Shown: positions 1 to 6,761 of the stretch, piece after piece
How the letters are laid out: each line of letters opens with the position of its first letter
Numbering within the stretch: position 1 is the stretch's first letter
Origin: CAYJEQ01 sp964369235
Lineage (GTDB): Bacteria > Bacillota > Clostridia > Oscillospirales > Ruminococcaceae
Length of the DNA: 23,576 nucleotides
NCBI GenBank assembly: GCA_964369235.1
Contig: CAYJEQ010000040.1
Location: forward strand, 1-23,576
Reading direction: 5' to 3'
Notes under the pieces: generated by a model
Database searches by the model: none
Told to the model about the DNA's origin: nothing
What the model saw: the letters and a program-made list of their open reading frames with translations, nothing else
Translations under genes and position numbers: made by a program

Positions 1-29
1 TTTATATTTTTTTAAGTAGGCTCTTTTCT

Positions 30-55
30 TACCCCAACATTTATTATAGAGCCTA
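30..55 (+). repeat. Partial copy of the TACCCCAACATTT repeat
   Basis: Bases 30-42 read TACCCCAACATTT, and the following bases to about 55 resemble the right arm of the palindromic element at 14463-14541 (TATAGA followed by CCTA). Only the right arm is present; the long palindrome is absent. The rest of 1-190 is AT-rich and holds an 11-bp inverted repeat (100-110 with 121-131) but no recognisable gene. Confidence 0.5.
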
Positions 56-190
56 GAAATACACCTAACAAATGGATATAATACCTTTATTTATTACATT
101 ATAGTTATATAATTATATACATATAACTATATAACTATATACCTATAATTTAAGAGAAAGCCCATGTAGTTAACCATTGTAAAAAAACAG

Positions 191-219
191 TTGACAACCT
201 ATCCTCTATAGTGTATTAT
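191..219 (+). promoter_or_regulatory. bioY promoter (sigma-A type)
   Basis: A perfect -35 TTGACA (191-196) is separated by 17 bp from a near-perfect -10 TATTAT (214-219). Transcription should start near 226, giving a leader of about 75 nt before bioY. The -10 abuts the BirA-like operator at 219-247, so repressor binding would cover the start site. Confidence 0.85.
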
Positions 220-247
220 GTTAACATAAATTAAAAAATGGTTAACA
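219..247 (+). promoter_or_regulatory. BirA operator (biotin repressor box)
   Basis: TGTTAAC (219-225), 15 bp, GTTAACA (241-247): an exact inverted repeat with the half-site and spacing known for the Firmicutes biotin repressor/ligase BirA. It starts at the last base of the -10 box and covers the expected transcription start of bioY. A further lone GTTAACC lies upstream at 169-175. Repression of bioY by biotinyl-AMP-loaded BirA is inferred from the site and from the gene. Confidence 0.82.
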
Positions 248-299
248 CACATTTATTATTGTAGAAGTTTTCTGCTTTAGAGAAAGGTTTATTATAACT

Positions 300-857
300 A
301 TGACTAATAACAATAAGATAACCACAAGAGAGCTATGTCAGATGGCTATATTTACAGCAGTAATTATTATAATGGCACAGATTACCATTCCTATGCCCCT
401 AGGTGTACCTATGACCATGCAGACTTTTGCTATTACCCTAGCAGCAGTAATCCTAGGCTCAAAGAAATCTGCCATAGCCACCACTGTATACATTCTAATG
501 GGTGCAGTAGGACTACCAGTATTTGCTGGATTTAACGGTGGAATAGGTGCTTTACTGGGACCTACTGGTGGATTTATTATTTCCTTCCCTATTATGGCTT
601 ATATTATAGGTTTAGGCTATGATAGAAAACACTCTGCACTTACCTCTATTATCTATCTAACTCTAGGCACTATATCCAACTATGCCCTAGGTGTTTTTAT
701 GTTCTGTATACTTACTAGTAGCAGTGTACAGGTAGGTATTACAGCCTGTGTGCTACCCTTTATCCCTACAGCCGTTATTAAAGGACTTTTGGCAGTAATT
801 GTAGGTGCTCAGATTAAAAAACGACTAGGAAAAGTCCTTAGTCCTACCACATACTAA
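300..857 (+). CDS. bioY: Biotin transporter BioY (ECF S-component)
   Basis: This 185-residue membrane protein is the substrate-binding S-component of an energy-coupling-factor biotin importer. In other bacteria BioY works with a shared EcfA/EcfA'/EcfT module, which is not in this window. About six hydrophobic helices are visible. Family hallmarks are the early PMPLGVPMTMQTF block (about residues 31-43), the GLPVFAGFNGGIGALLGPTGG block (about 71-91) and the C-terminal PFIPTAVIKG helix. Length is typical for the family. The ATG at 300 has the Shine-Dalgarno GAGAAAGG at 280-287. The strong promoter and BirA box upstream support the biotin assignment and predict repression when biotin is plentiful. 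A MATE fragment begins in the frame just beyond its stop codon. Confidence 0.95.
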   Translation: MTNNNKITTRELCQMAIFTAVIIIMAQITIPMPLGVPMTMQTFAITLAAVILGSKKSAIATTVYILMGAVGLPVFAGFNGGIGALLGPTGGFIISFPIMAYIIGLGYDRKHSALTSIIYLTLGTISNYALGVFMFCILTSSSVQVGITACVLPFIPTAVIKGLLAVIVGAQIKKRLGKVLSPTTY

Positions 858-858
858 A

Positions 859-1128
859 TATCTCCCCTTACCTACTGTGATACTAGGTGTGCCAAACTAT
901 ATCTGTGCACAGGCTGTAAGGGGTCTTGGACAATCCTTTAAACCTATGATAATTACCCTTGTAGGGGTGGTAGGACTTAGATTTATATGGGTGCTTTTCA
1001 TATTCCCACTTAACCCAACAATACAGTTTTTAGGTCATTGTTACCCAGTTAGCTCCCTTATTATGTCCTTAATCTTTACAGGATATTTTATTATTGAAAT
1101 TAAAAAACTAAAAAAACAAACTGCTTAG
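859..1128 (+). pseudogene. C-terminal remnant of a MATE-family efflux transporter
   Basis: The frame encodes about 85 residues that match only the C-terminal part of MATE multidrug/Na+ antiporters: a segment like NYICAQAVRGLGQSFKPMI followed by two hydrophobic helices and a basic tail (KKLKKQT). A whole MATE protein has about 450 residues and twelve helices, so roughly 80% is missing. The reading frame stays open back to a TAG at 826, inside bioY. A GTG at 877 could serve as a start, but no Shine-Dalgarno is evident. The likeliest history is a deletion that removed the front of a MATE gene and left its tail 3' of bioY. A short expressed two-helix protein cannot be excluded. Confidence 0.7.
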
Positions 1129-1156
1129 GTAATACTTATATTTTACCTATGTTTTA
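1126..1156 (+). terminator. Weak terminator-like hairpin after bioY/MATE remnant
   Basis: TAGGTAA (1126-1132) pairs with TTACCTA (1143-1149) across a 10-nt loop, followed by TGTTTT. The stem is short and AT-rich and includes the stop codon of the MATE remnant, so termination would be partial. Confidence 0.4.
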
Positions 1157-1217
1157 AAAATTTTAGGGTATAGTTGACTAGCCAAGGTATGCTAAATATT
1201 GCTAACACAGGATTAAA

Positions 1218-1363
1218 GGCAGTAATATTGAGTTTATACAGGGTGATGTAGTCTAAAACTATTAACTATTACCTGCCACTTTTTAACTTCATCACTTCTA
1301 CCATAAACCCTTTCTGCATAGATATAACCTATATGGATTATTGTCTTAAGAGAAAGGGTTTAT
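1218..1363 (+). promoter_or_regulatory. Structured leader of the flippase gene with Shine-Dalgarno-sequestering stem
   Basis: Three complementary pairs are visible. (a) 1218-1227 pairs with 1267-1277, 10 bp with one bulged C. (b) 1243-1248 (GTGATG) pairs with 1290-1295 (CATCAC), crossing (a) as a pseudoknot would. (c) 1303-1315 pairs perfectly over 13 bp with 1351-1363, which contains the Shine-Dalgarno AGAAAGGG just upstream of the ATG at 1368. Stem (c) would hide the ribosome-binding site. A possible -35 TTGACT lies at 1174-1179 but its -10 (TATTGC, 1197-1202) is poor. Function as a riboswitch or thermosensor is inference. Confidence 0.45.
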
Positions 1364-1367
1364 TACT

Positions 1368-2906
1368 ATGGATGGAAAGAAGTTTATTACTAGTGGTATC
1401 TGGTTAACATTTATATCGATGATTATACAGCTGGCTGGGCTGTGGTTTACTGTGTATTTTTCTAACGCAATATGTGGGGAGGGCATGGGGATATTCCAGC
1501 TCATTATGTCTGTATACGGTTTAGGGGTCACTATTGGGCTGGGAGGTATCTCCATTGCCGTTACTAGAATAGTTACTAGAGAATTAGAGCTAGGCAGTAG
1601 TGCAACTGTGAACTCTGTAGTATTTCAGGCTATAATAACCTGCCTTTTAACCTCCCTTATATCGGTGTTTCTTATGTATCATTTTGCTGAGCTTATTGCT
1701 AGTCAGTGGATTAATGATATTCGTGCCTTTATGCCACTGCGATACATTAGTTTTTCACTGCCTTTTCTCGCTATATCCACCTGTATTAACTCATATTTTT
1801 TAAGTAGTCGTCAGGTGGTTTTATCATCGGTGTTAATGGTGGTGGAAAATATTTTTAGAATTACCATCTGTGTAATATTTATAAATTCCACCCATAACTA
1901 CCTTGAAAATATTCTTGTGGCAGTTACTAGGGCTATAGTTATTGCTGAGTGTTTCTCTGCTATACTTAAACTAATAGTGCTAAAAGCCAAAAGCCCTAAG
2001 AGTAAATCCAGCTTAAAACCAATATATTTAGGAGAGATACTATCTATATCACTGCCTATAGGTATTAGTGGATTTATCCGAAGTTTTCTAAATATGCTAC
2101 AAAATATCCTTATCCCTTGGGGCCTTAAAGAATACGGTATTGCCTCTATAACAGCACTGTCCACCTATGGGGTAATCCGAGGCATGGCAATCCCTATTGT
2201 TGTTTTCCCAGCCTCGGTGCTGTCCTCTTTTATCGCACTGTTAATCCCTGAAATTTCTAGATTTTACGAGCGTGGCAATAGTACTGCCATAGGCAGAGCC
2301 ATTATAAAATCCACCAGTCTTACCCTTATATTTTCCATCTGTTTAACAGGGGTATTTATTACCTATGGCAGAGATATAGGCTATATCGCCTACACCCAAA
2401 AAGATGTTGGTGGATATATTATGCTACTGGCACCACTGGTAACCTTTATGTTTTTAGATGATGTGGTGGACTGTATTTTAAAAGGGCTTAATCAACAGCT
2501 TAAATCCCTGCAATATAATATTATTGAGTCCTCAGTTAGAGTGGTAATGCTCTATTTCTTAGTGCCAAAGCTAGGGATTGCTGGGTATATTATTGTAATT
2601 TTCACAGGTAATATCCTAAACTTTGCCCTTAGCTTTAACAGGCTTACTCAAATTGCCCCAGTGTACATTAATGTAAAATCCTCCATTGTAAAGCCACTTT
2701 TTGCCATTACTCTCAGCTGTTTATTCACAAAATCACTAATAGACAAAGGCATAATAATATACAGCTATAATATTACTATTATCCTTGCCATAAGTCTAAC
2801 TTCAGTGCTATTTATGGCTATACTTTGGTTGTGGGGGGCTTTCCCCACAGGTAAAAACCATAGTTATCTACCTACACCATCTACTAAAAACCTACCTACT
2901 AGCTAG
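1368..2906 (+). CDS. SpoVB-like MOP-superfamily lipid/polysaccharide flippase
   Basis: This 512-residue integral membrane protein has about fourteen hydrophobic helices. It begins in the style of the stage V sporulation protein B / polysaccharide-biosynthesis group of MOP flippases: an early FxxSGIWLTF-like helix, then NAICGEGMGIFQLIMSVYGL and a GISIAVTRIVTREL segment at about residues 60-75. Members move lipid-linked sugars such as lipid II or exopolysaccharide precursors across the membrane; B. subtilis SpoVB acts in spore cortex synthesis. The family is large and paralogous, so the substrate is unknown. The ATG at 1368 follows AGAAAGGG at 1351-1358. Its 3' end overlaps the converging FMN-domain lipoprotein gene by 15 bp. 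It could be a spore-specific flippase or a general surface-polymer flippase. Confidence 0.85.
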   Translation: MDGKKFITSGIWLTFISMIIQLAGLWFTVYFSNAICGEGMGIFQLIMSVYGLGVTIGLGGISIAVTRIVTRELELGSSATVNSVVFQAIITCLLTSLISVFLMYHFAELIASQWINDIRAFMPLRYISFSLPFLAISTCINSYFLSSRQVVLSSVLMVVENIFRITICVIFINSTHNYLENILVAVTRAIVIAECFSAILKLIVLKAKSPKSKSSLKPIYLGEILSISLPIGISGFIRSFLNMLQNILIPWGLKEYGIASITALSTYGVIRGMAIPIVVFPASVLSSFIALLIPEISRFYERGNSTAIGRAIIKSTSLTLIFSICLTGVFITYGRDIGYIAYTQKDVGGYIMLLAPLVTFMFLDDVVDCILKGLNQQLKSLQYNIIESSVRVVMLYFLVPKLGIAGYIIVIFTGNILNFALSFNRLTQIAPVYINVKSSIVKPLFAITLSCLFTKSLIDKGIIIYSYNITIILAISLTSVLFMAILWLWGAFPTGKNHSYLPTPSTKNLPTS

Positions 2907-3209
2907 GGCGTTATCTACAGCTTTTTTAATAGCTTCGGAGGTTACTGTGGCTGTGGCAACAGCCTCCACATTGGTGGAATTAGCTGTGACGATTTTACTG
3001 GGCATCTCCTCTACAGCTTTGGTACCTATGCCATCAGTTTCGCTGTGGGACACTACCTCTACCCTAGAAATATCCTCCCCTAACATAGTTACCTGTACCT
3101 TAATCTCACCATTATACCCCTGACTAGTCCCTGTAAGAATAGGTTCTTCCCTACTGCTACAGCCAGTTACCATTGCAATAACTACAGCTACTAATAATAT
3201 CTTTTTCAT
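2892..3209 (-). CDS. FMN-binding-domain lipoprotein
   Basis: This 105-residue protein starts with a lipoprotein signal peptide (MKKILLVAVVIAMVTGC, lipobox cysteine 17). A single FMN_bind (PF04205-type) domain follows: GYNGEIKVQVT, the HSETDGIG block near residues 55-62, MPSKIV, and the C-terminal TVTSEAIKKAVDNAL. Such domains usually carry covalent FMN added by ApbE to the threonine of an S-G-A-T motif and serve in extracytoplasmic electron transfer. Here the motif reads A85-T86-A87-T88, so the acceptor threonine is kept but Ser and Gly are replaced. The start at 3209 is preferred over the ATG at 3221, because the Shine-Dalgarno AGAAAGG almost touches the latter. It converges on the flippase gene. 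Confidence 0.8.
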   Translation of the reverse strand: MKKILLVAVVIAMVTGCSSREEPILTGTSQGYNGEIKVQVTMLGEDISRVEVVSHSETDGIGTKAVEEMPSKIVTANSTNVEAVATATVTSEAIKKAVDNALASR

Positions 3210-3416
3210 ATATATGACCATTCCTTTCTTGCAGTTTGAAAATTTTATTTTCTAACTTATCTTCCTTTTCTTTATAGTAATATATATTTTGCTGATTTTA
3301 CTGGGGTTTATTCAGTATTTGCACTATTTTTTATGTAAATATATTTATATATAAATTCACACTGTAACCATTAACATAATATTCTATATTAAATGTTGTA
3401 CACACCAATTATCGAC

Positions 3417-3460
3417 AAAAAACAAATGCTCCTACCTAGGTGTTGCCTAGATAGGAGCAT
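3417..3460 (-). terminator. Rho-independent terminator of the sigma/beta-propeller operon
   Basis: A 15-bp stem with one mismatch (3426-3440 with 3446-3460) and a 5-nt loop TGTTG is followed on the minus strand by TTTGTTTTTT. It lies about 65 nt past the stop codon of the beta-propeller gene. Confidence 0.8.
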
Positions 3461-3470
3461 AAGTTGTTTA

Positions 3471-3493
3471 ATTATAGGGCAAATGTTGGGATA
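3471..3493 (-). repeat. Partial copy of the TACCCCAACATTT repeat
   Basis: On the minus strand 3481-3493 reads TATCCCAACATTT, one base from the motif found at 30-42, 14239-14295 and 14517-14529. It lies between the beta-propeller stop codon and its terminator. The remaining sequence of 3222-3523 holds only the terminator and the AT-rich leader of the FMN-domain gene, for which I see no convincing promoter. Confidence 0.4.
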
Positions 3494-3523
3494 CCATTAT
3501 CAAATAGCTAGTTATTCTATAGA

Positions 3524-5977
3524 TTATTTGTCCTCAAATATTAGCTGATCAATTAAGGTAAAGTCATTAAGATTATACTTCATTATATCACCATTTGAGC
3601 TGGTGTAGAAAGAATCTCCAATGTGTAGAGCTCTATCAGCAGTATAGCCTTGGTTGGATAGATCGGCAACTATGGTAAAACCTTCATTTTTATCTACTGA
3701 GATAATGATATAACCATTATTGGTTTGTACCACATCCATGTAGTAGGAGTCTTCCGACTGGTGCTTAACTTCGCTATATAGCTGTACTGGTATAGCAATA
3801 ATCCCCTCAGCCTCGTTAAAGTAGAATGCTTTGTGGTCATAGATTGCATCAGAATCACTCATAGAGGTTTTACCTAGGATAAAGCTATCACGCTCCACCA
3901 GATTAGTAGGATCGCTTACATCAAATAGAGATAGCTTAATACCATCGGTTTGTACCCAACCCTCATCGTTATTGGTATGATACCCCAGTCCAATTAGAGT
4001 GTCTTCATCTAGTGGGTGCATATACTCAGAAAATCCTGGTATCTTAAGCTCTCCTAATACCTTAGGGGCTGTAGGATCTGATAGATCTATTGCAAATAGT
4101 GGGTCGGTTTCTCTAAAGGTAACCACATATCCCATATCTCCCATATATCTTACGGAGTATATTCTCTCATCAGGTGCTAATCCTTCCACTGCCCCTAGTG
4201 GATCTAGGTTTGTGTCTAGGATATATAGATTGTTTTCGCTTTCCCATGTTTCGGGATCTCTGCTAGTTGTAGCAATTCTAAAATTACCATTGTACTCGTC
4301 AGCAGAGAACTGGCTTTCAATAGTGCCCTTAACACTACCAGTTGCCACTGGTGTCATGGTATTACCATCTAGGTGTATCTTAGAAATCTGTAATGTGCCA
4401 TAGTCATAATATACCTCGTTAATTAGGTATAGATGCTCTGTGGACATGTATATTTCGTCTACTCCACCTAGGATAGAGATGGACTTAGTGGTAATTCCAT
4501 CTCCTAAGGTCATTGCAGACACTACGGTGTACTGGGTATAGTAATTATTATCAGGACAGATTAGTATATCATCTAGTGCTATGGAGGATTTTACTCCGTC
4601 CTGCCAGATAGTTGGGGTAAGGTCTTCTAGGGTGGTTTCGTTAAGTGGTTTAACTTCATTTATCCTATATTCATTTACCATGTAAATGGTGTCCCCATAC
4701 ATTCGTGAGCTGTCATAGCTACCAGACACAGCGTATTCCTTAATAAATTCCACATCATTAGGGTTAGAAATATCATAGGCTAGTAGGGTGGTAGAGGAAT
4801 TATTCCCATACCAATAGCGAACTGTATCCTCATCATATTTATTTGCCATAATTACAAGATAATCACCATTAATAAACATATCCGTTGGATAATATCGCTC
4901 GGTGAAATACAGTCGGTCTACCTGTTCCATAGTGGTGGCGTCTGCCACAGTAATAGTAGCATTTCTTCCATCTTCCAGTCGGTAGATATATCTGCCATCG
5001 GTTTTGATAATATCTCCTTCATCTACATTCTCTACCTGTGTATTAGTAGTGGAGAAATCATCACCATAACCACTATCACTACCTGCTGTACTTGGATTAG
5101 GTTTTACAGTGAGGGAAGTGTTAATATCCATATCGCCACCACCACCTGTGGCAGGATTAGGTCGTATACTACCAGTGGATTCTTCTACCATGGGTTCATC
5201 AGAATAATCATAATAATGGTAGTCGTTTTCCATATACTCTCTAAGCTCTTCAAGGCTTTCCACCTTAATATAGTCAGAGTCCACCACTACAGGGGTGTTT
5301 AGTCTAGGGGTGGCTACTTCTACTTCAGGTGTTTCTTCCACAGAAGGTACCTCTTCTGTTGAAGGTATCTCTTCTGTTGAAGGTATCTCTTCTGTTGAAG
5401 GTATCTCTTCTGTTGTAGTCACCTCTGGGGAATCTGATACAATATTCTCTGGGGCTATAGCCGGGGAATCTTCCACTGGGGTTTCCGTAATTACTGGCTC
5501 ATCACCTACAGGCTCCTCAGGTGCTGTAGTAGTTAACATAGGCTCTTCCATTAGGGGAGAATCCTGTGGCATCTCCTCTTGAGAGATAGGTTCTTCTGAG
5601 GTTGGGCTAGGGAAGGTTTCAGCTTGCTGGCTGGAGGAATTACCTATCATATCGCCACTTTGTATGCTACTGCCCTGATTAGTCATAATGTATGCAGAGG
5701 CAATAACTGCCATAAATGCAGCAGCATAGCCTATTGGGGCAAGTTTTCTATATAGTGGCACAGCTTTGGTTTCACTAGTAGCCTGTGTAAAGTCCACTAC
5801 ATTATCTGCTACTGGCTCTTCCTCAAGCAGCCCTAGAAGTTTAGAGCTTTGTAGACTTTCTGGAAGCTCTATATTACTGGCGTCCTGTAGCAGTATCTCA
5901 TTAATATATTCCATGTCATTATTGGATACAATTTCTTCTGGGGTAAGGTCGGAGATTTTTTTGTCATTAGTGTCCAT
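3524..5977 (-). CDS. Membrane-anchored C-terminal beta-propeller protein, probable anti-sigma/sensor
   Basis: This 817-residue protein has four parts. Residues 1-78 are an acidic cytoplasmic segment. Residues about 79-98 are one transmembrane helix (LAPIGYAAAFMAVIASAYIM). Residues about 105-300 are an extracytoplasmic Glu/Pro/Ser/Thr-rich linker with tandem EEIPST repeats. Residues about 310-817 match the secreted beta-propeller family distantly related to WD40 (COG4880/PF09826), recognised by NTQVENVDEGDIIKTDGRYIY. The gene follows an ECF sigma factor gene by 18 bp, with a very strong Shine-Dalgarno (AGAAAGGAGGG) that overlaps the sigma stop codon. The cytoplasmic N-terminus and this order suggest it holds the sigma factor at the membrane and senses an extracytoplasmic signal through the propeller. 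No zinc-binding anti-sigma motif is visible, so that role is inferred. A terminator follows. Confidence 0.85.
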   Translation of the reverse strand: MDTNDKKISDLTPEEIVSNNDMEYINEILLQDASNIELPESLQSSKLLGLLEEEPVADNVVDFTQATSETKAVPLYRKLAPIGYAAAFMAVIASAYIMTNQGSSIQSGDMIGNSSSQQAETFPSPTSEEPISQEEMPQDSPLMEEPMLTTTAPEEPVGDEPVITETPVEDSPAIAPENIVSDSPEVTTTEEIPSTEEIPSTEEIPSTEEVPSVEETPEVEVATPRLNTPVVVDSDYIKVESLEELREYMENDYHYYDYSDEPMVEESTGSIRPNPATGGGGDMDINTSLTVKPNPSTAGSDSGYGDDFSTTNTQVENVDEGDIIKTDGRYIYRLEDGRNATITVADATTMEQVDRLYFTERYYPTDMFINGDYLVIMANKYDEDTVRYWYGNNSSTTLLAYDISNPNDVEFIKEYAVSGSYDSSRMYGDTIYMVNEYRINEVKPLNETTLEDLTPTIWQDGVKSSIALDDILICPDNNYYTQYTVVSAMTLGDGITTKSISILGGVDEIYMSTEHLYLINEVYYDYGTLQISKIHLDGNTMTPVATGSVKGTIESQFSADEYNGNFRIATTSRDPETWESENNLYILDTNLDPLGAVEGLAPDERIYSVRYMGDMGYVVTFRETDPLFAIDLSDPTAPKVLGELKIPGFSEYMHPLDEDTLIGLGYHTNNDEGWVQTDGIKLSLFDVSDPTNLVERDSFILGKTSMSDSDAIYDHKAFYFNEAEGIIAIPVQLYSEVKHQSEDSYYMDVVQTNNGYIIISVDKNEGFTIVADLSNQGYTADRALHIGDSFYTSSNGDIMKYNLNDFTLIDQLIFEDK
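5351..5415 (-). repeat. 18-bp tandem repeat in the propeller-protein linker
   Basis: The 18-bp unit CTCTTCTGTTGAAGGTAT (plus-strand reading) occurs at 5351, 5369 and 5387, with a truncated fourth copy at 5405 and a diverged copy upstream. It encodes repeated EEIPST. The unit is a multiple of three, so copy-number change would alter linker length without a frameshift. Confidence 0.9.
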
Positions 5978-5995
5978 TGTAGATTACCCTCCTTT

Positions 5996-6529
5996 CTAAG
6001 GTCTTGTGCCGATTATTTTTCTAAGTTTTCCATAAGCACGGTGAAGTTTAGAACTTATAGTGCCATGGGGCACCTCTAGTATTTCACCAATTTCCTTTGT
6101 TGTGTATCCCTGAAGCACCGATAAAATAATAATATTTTTTTCCTCAGGGTGGAGGCTGTTTAGTGCCTCGGTTACTACAACTTTTTTGGTAGAGTCTTCC
6201 TCTACATTAATACTTTCGTCCATTAGGTCTAGCTGTTCAGATATGTCATCAGTCTGCTTATCCTTTATGTACTGGGTGATTTTGCGCTTACACCTAATAT
6301 GTAAGATACGCATTATCCATGGCTTAAAACTCTCTGGCTCTCGGAGATTTTTTATGCCTTTGTAGGCTTCTATAAAGGTTTCGCTAACAACATCCTCTGC
6401 GTCATAACTATTACCTAGGTTGTACAGTGCCACACGATATAAATCAAGGGCAACGCTGTCGTAAACCTCTGCAAAGGCAGTTTTGTCCCCTTCTCGGGCG
6501 TGAATAACTTTGTCGATATCGATTTTCAT
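5996..6529 (-). CDS. ECF-type RNA polymerase sigma factor
   Basis: This 177-residue protein has sigma region 2 at about residues 8-75 (AFAEVYDSVALDLYRVA, then YDAEDVVSETFIEAYKGI and FKPWIMRILHIRCKRK). Region 4 lies at about 123-172 and has the helix-turn-helix GYTTKEIGEILEVPHGTISSKLHRAYGKLRK. There is no region 1 or 3, as in group 4 (ECF) sigma factors. Translation from the ATG at 6529 is preferred, because AAGGTGG lies just upstream; an ATG at 6556 is in frame but would place that site inside the gene. The neighbouring beta-propeller protein is its likely anti-sigma partner. Its promoter (6634-6662, minus) is of the housekeeping type, so I do not see obvious autoregulation. Confidence 0.92.
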   Translation of the reverse strand: MKIDIDKVIHAREGDKTAFAEVYDSVALDLYRVALYNLGNSYDAEDVVSETFIEAYKGIKNLREPESFKPWIMRILHIRCKRKITQYIKDKQTDDISEQLDLMDESINVEEDSTKKVVVTEALNSLHPEEKNIIILSVLQGYTTKEIGEILEVPHGTISSKLHRAYGKLRKIIGTRP

Positions 6530-6607
6530 ATTACACCACCTTAATTTCGGTGCCATCTAGTAAGTGCTTAATAGATAGCTGTTTATTGCATGATTCTTAA
6601 AAAACTA

Positions 6608-6634
6608 TTAGAATAATTTTTTAAATTATTCTAA
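6608..6634 (-). promoter_or_regulatory. Perfect palindrome at the start of the sigma-factor transcript
   Basis: A 12-bp perfect inverted repeat (6608-6619 with 6623-6634, loop TTT) lies directly downstream of the minus-strand -10 box, sharing its outer base. It is AT-rich (half-site TTAGAATAATTT). It could be an operator or a 5' stabilising hairpin; nothing distinguishes these. Confidence 0.5.
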
Positions 6635-6662
6635 TTATATACCAATCTTTTACATAAATCAA
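6634..6662 (-). promoter_or_regulatory. Promoter of the ECF sigma / beta-propeller operon
   Basis: On the minus strand TTGATT (6657-6662) and TATAAT (6634-6639) are 17 bp apart, a good sigma-A match. Transcription would start near 6627, within the palindrome at 6608-6634, and run about 100 nt before the sigma start codon. Confidence 0.6.
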
Positions 6663-6704
6663 TGAAACTTAATTATCTGTACAAATTTACTTCTCTTTTA
6701 CCCC

Positions 6705-6733
6705 TTTTATTTACAGTGGATATGTAATATAAT
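6705..6733 (+). promoter_or_regulatory. Probable lysR-type regulator promoter
   Basis: A perfect -10 TATAAT (6728-6733) lies 28 bp before the ATG of the LysR gene. The -35 at 17-bp spacing (TTTTAT, 6705-6710) is weak. Weak -35 elements are common where transcription is regulated, so this is plausible but not certain. Confidence 0.45.
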
Positions 6734-6761
6734 AGAGATAGTATGACCTTGGAGGTGGATA

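Noticed and set aside
100..131. 11-bp AT-rich inverted repeat as terminator or replication origin
   Set aside because: It has no G/C stem or T-run, and no dnaA boxes or origin-linked genes are near; probably chance in very AT-rich DNA.
5333..5415. Short tandem repeats as a CRISPR array
   Set aside because: The units are contiguous with no spacers and lie in frame within a coding sequence.
5295..5582. Ser/Val/Gly-rich open frame on the plus strand
   Set aside because: It is the antisense shadow of the Glu/Pro/Thr-rich repeat linker of the propeller protein, with no ribosome-binding site.
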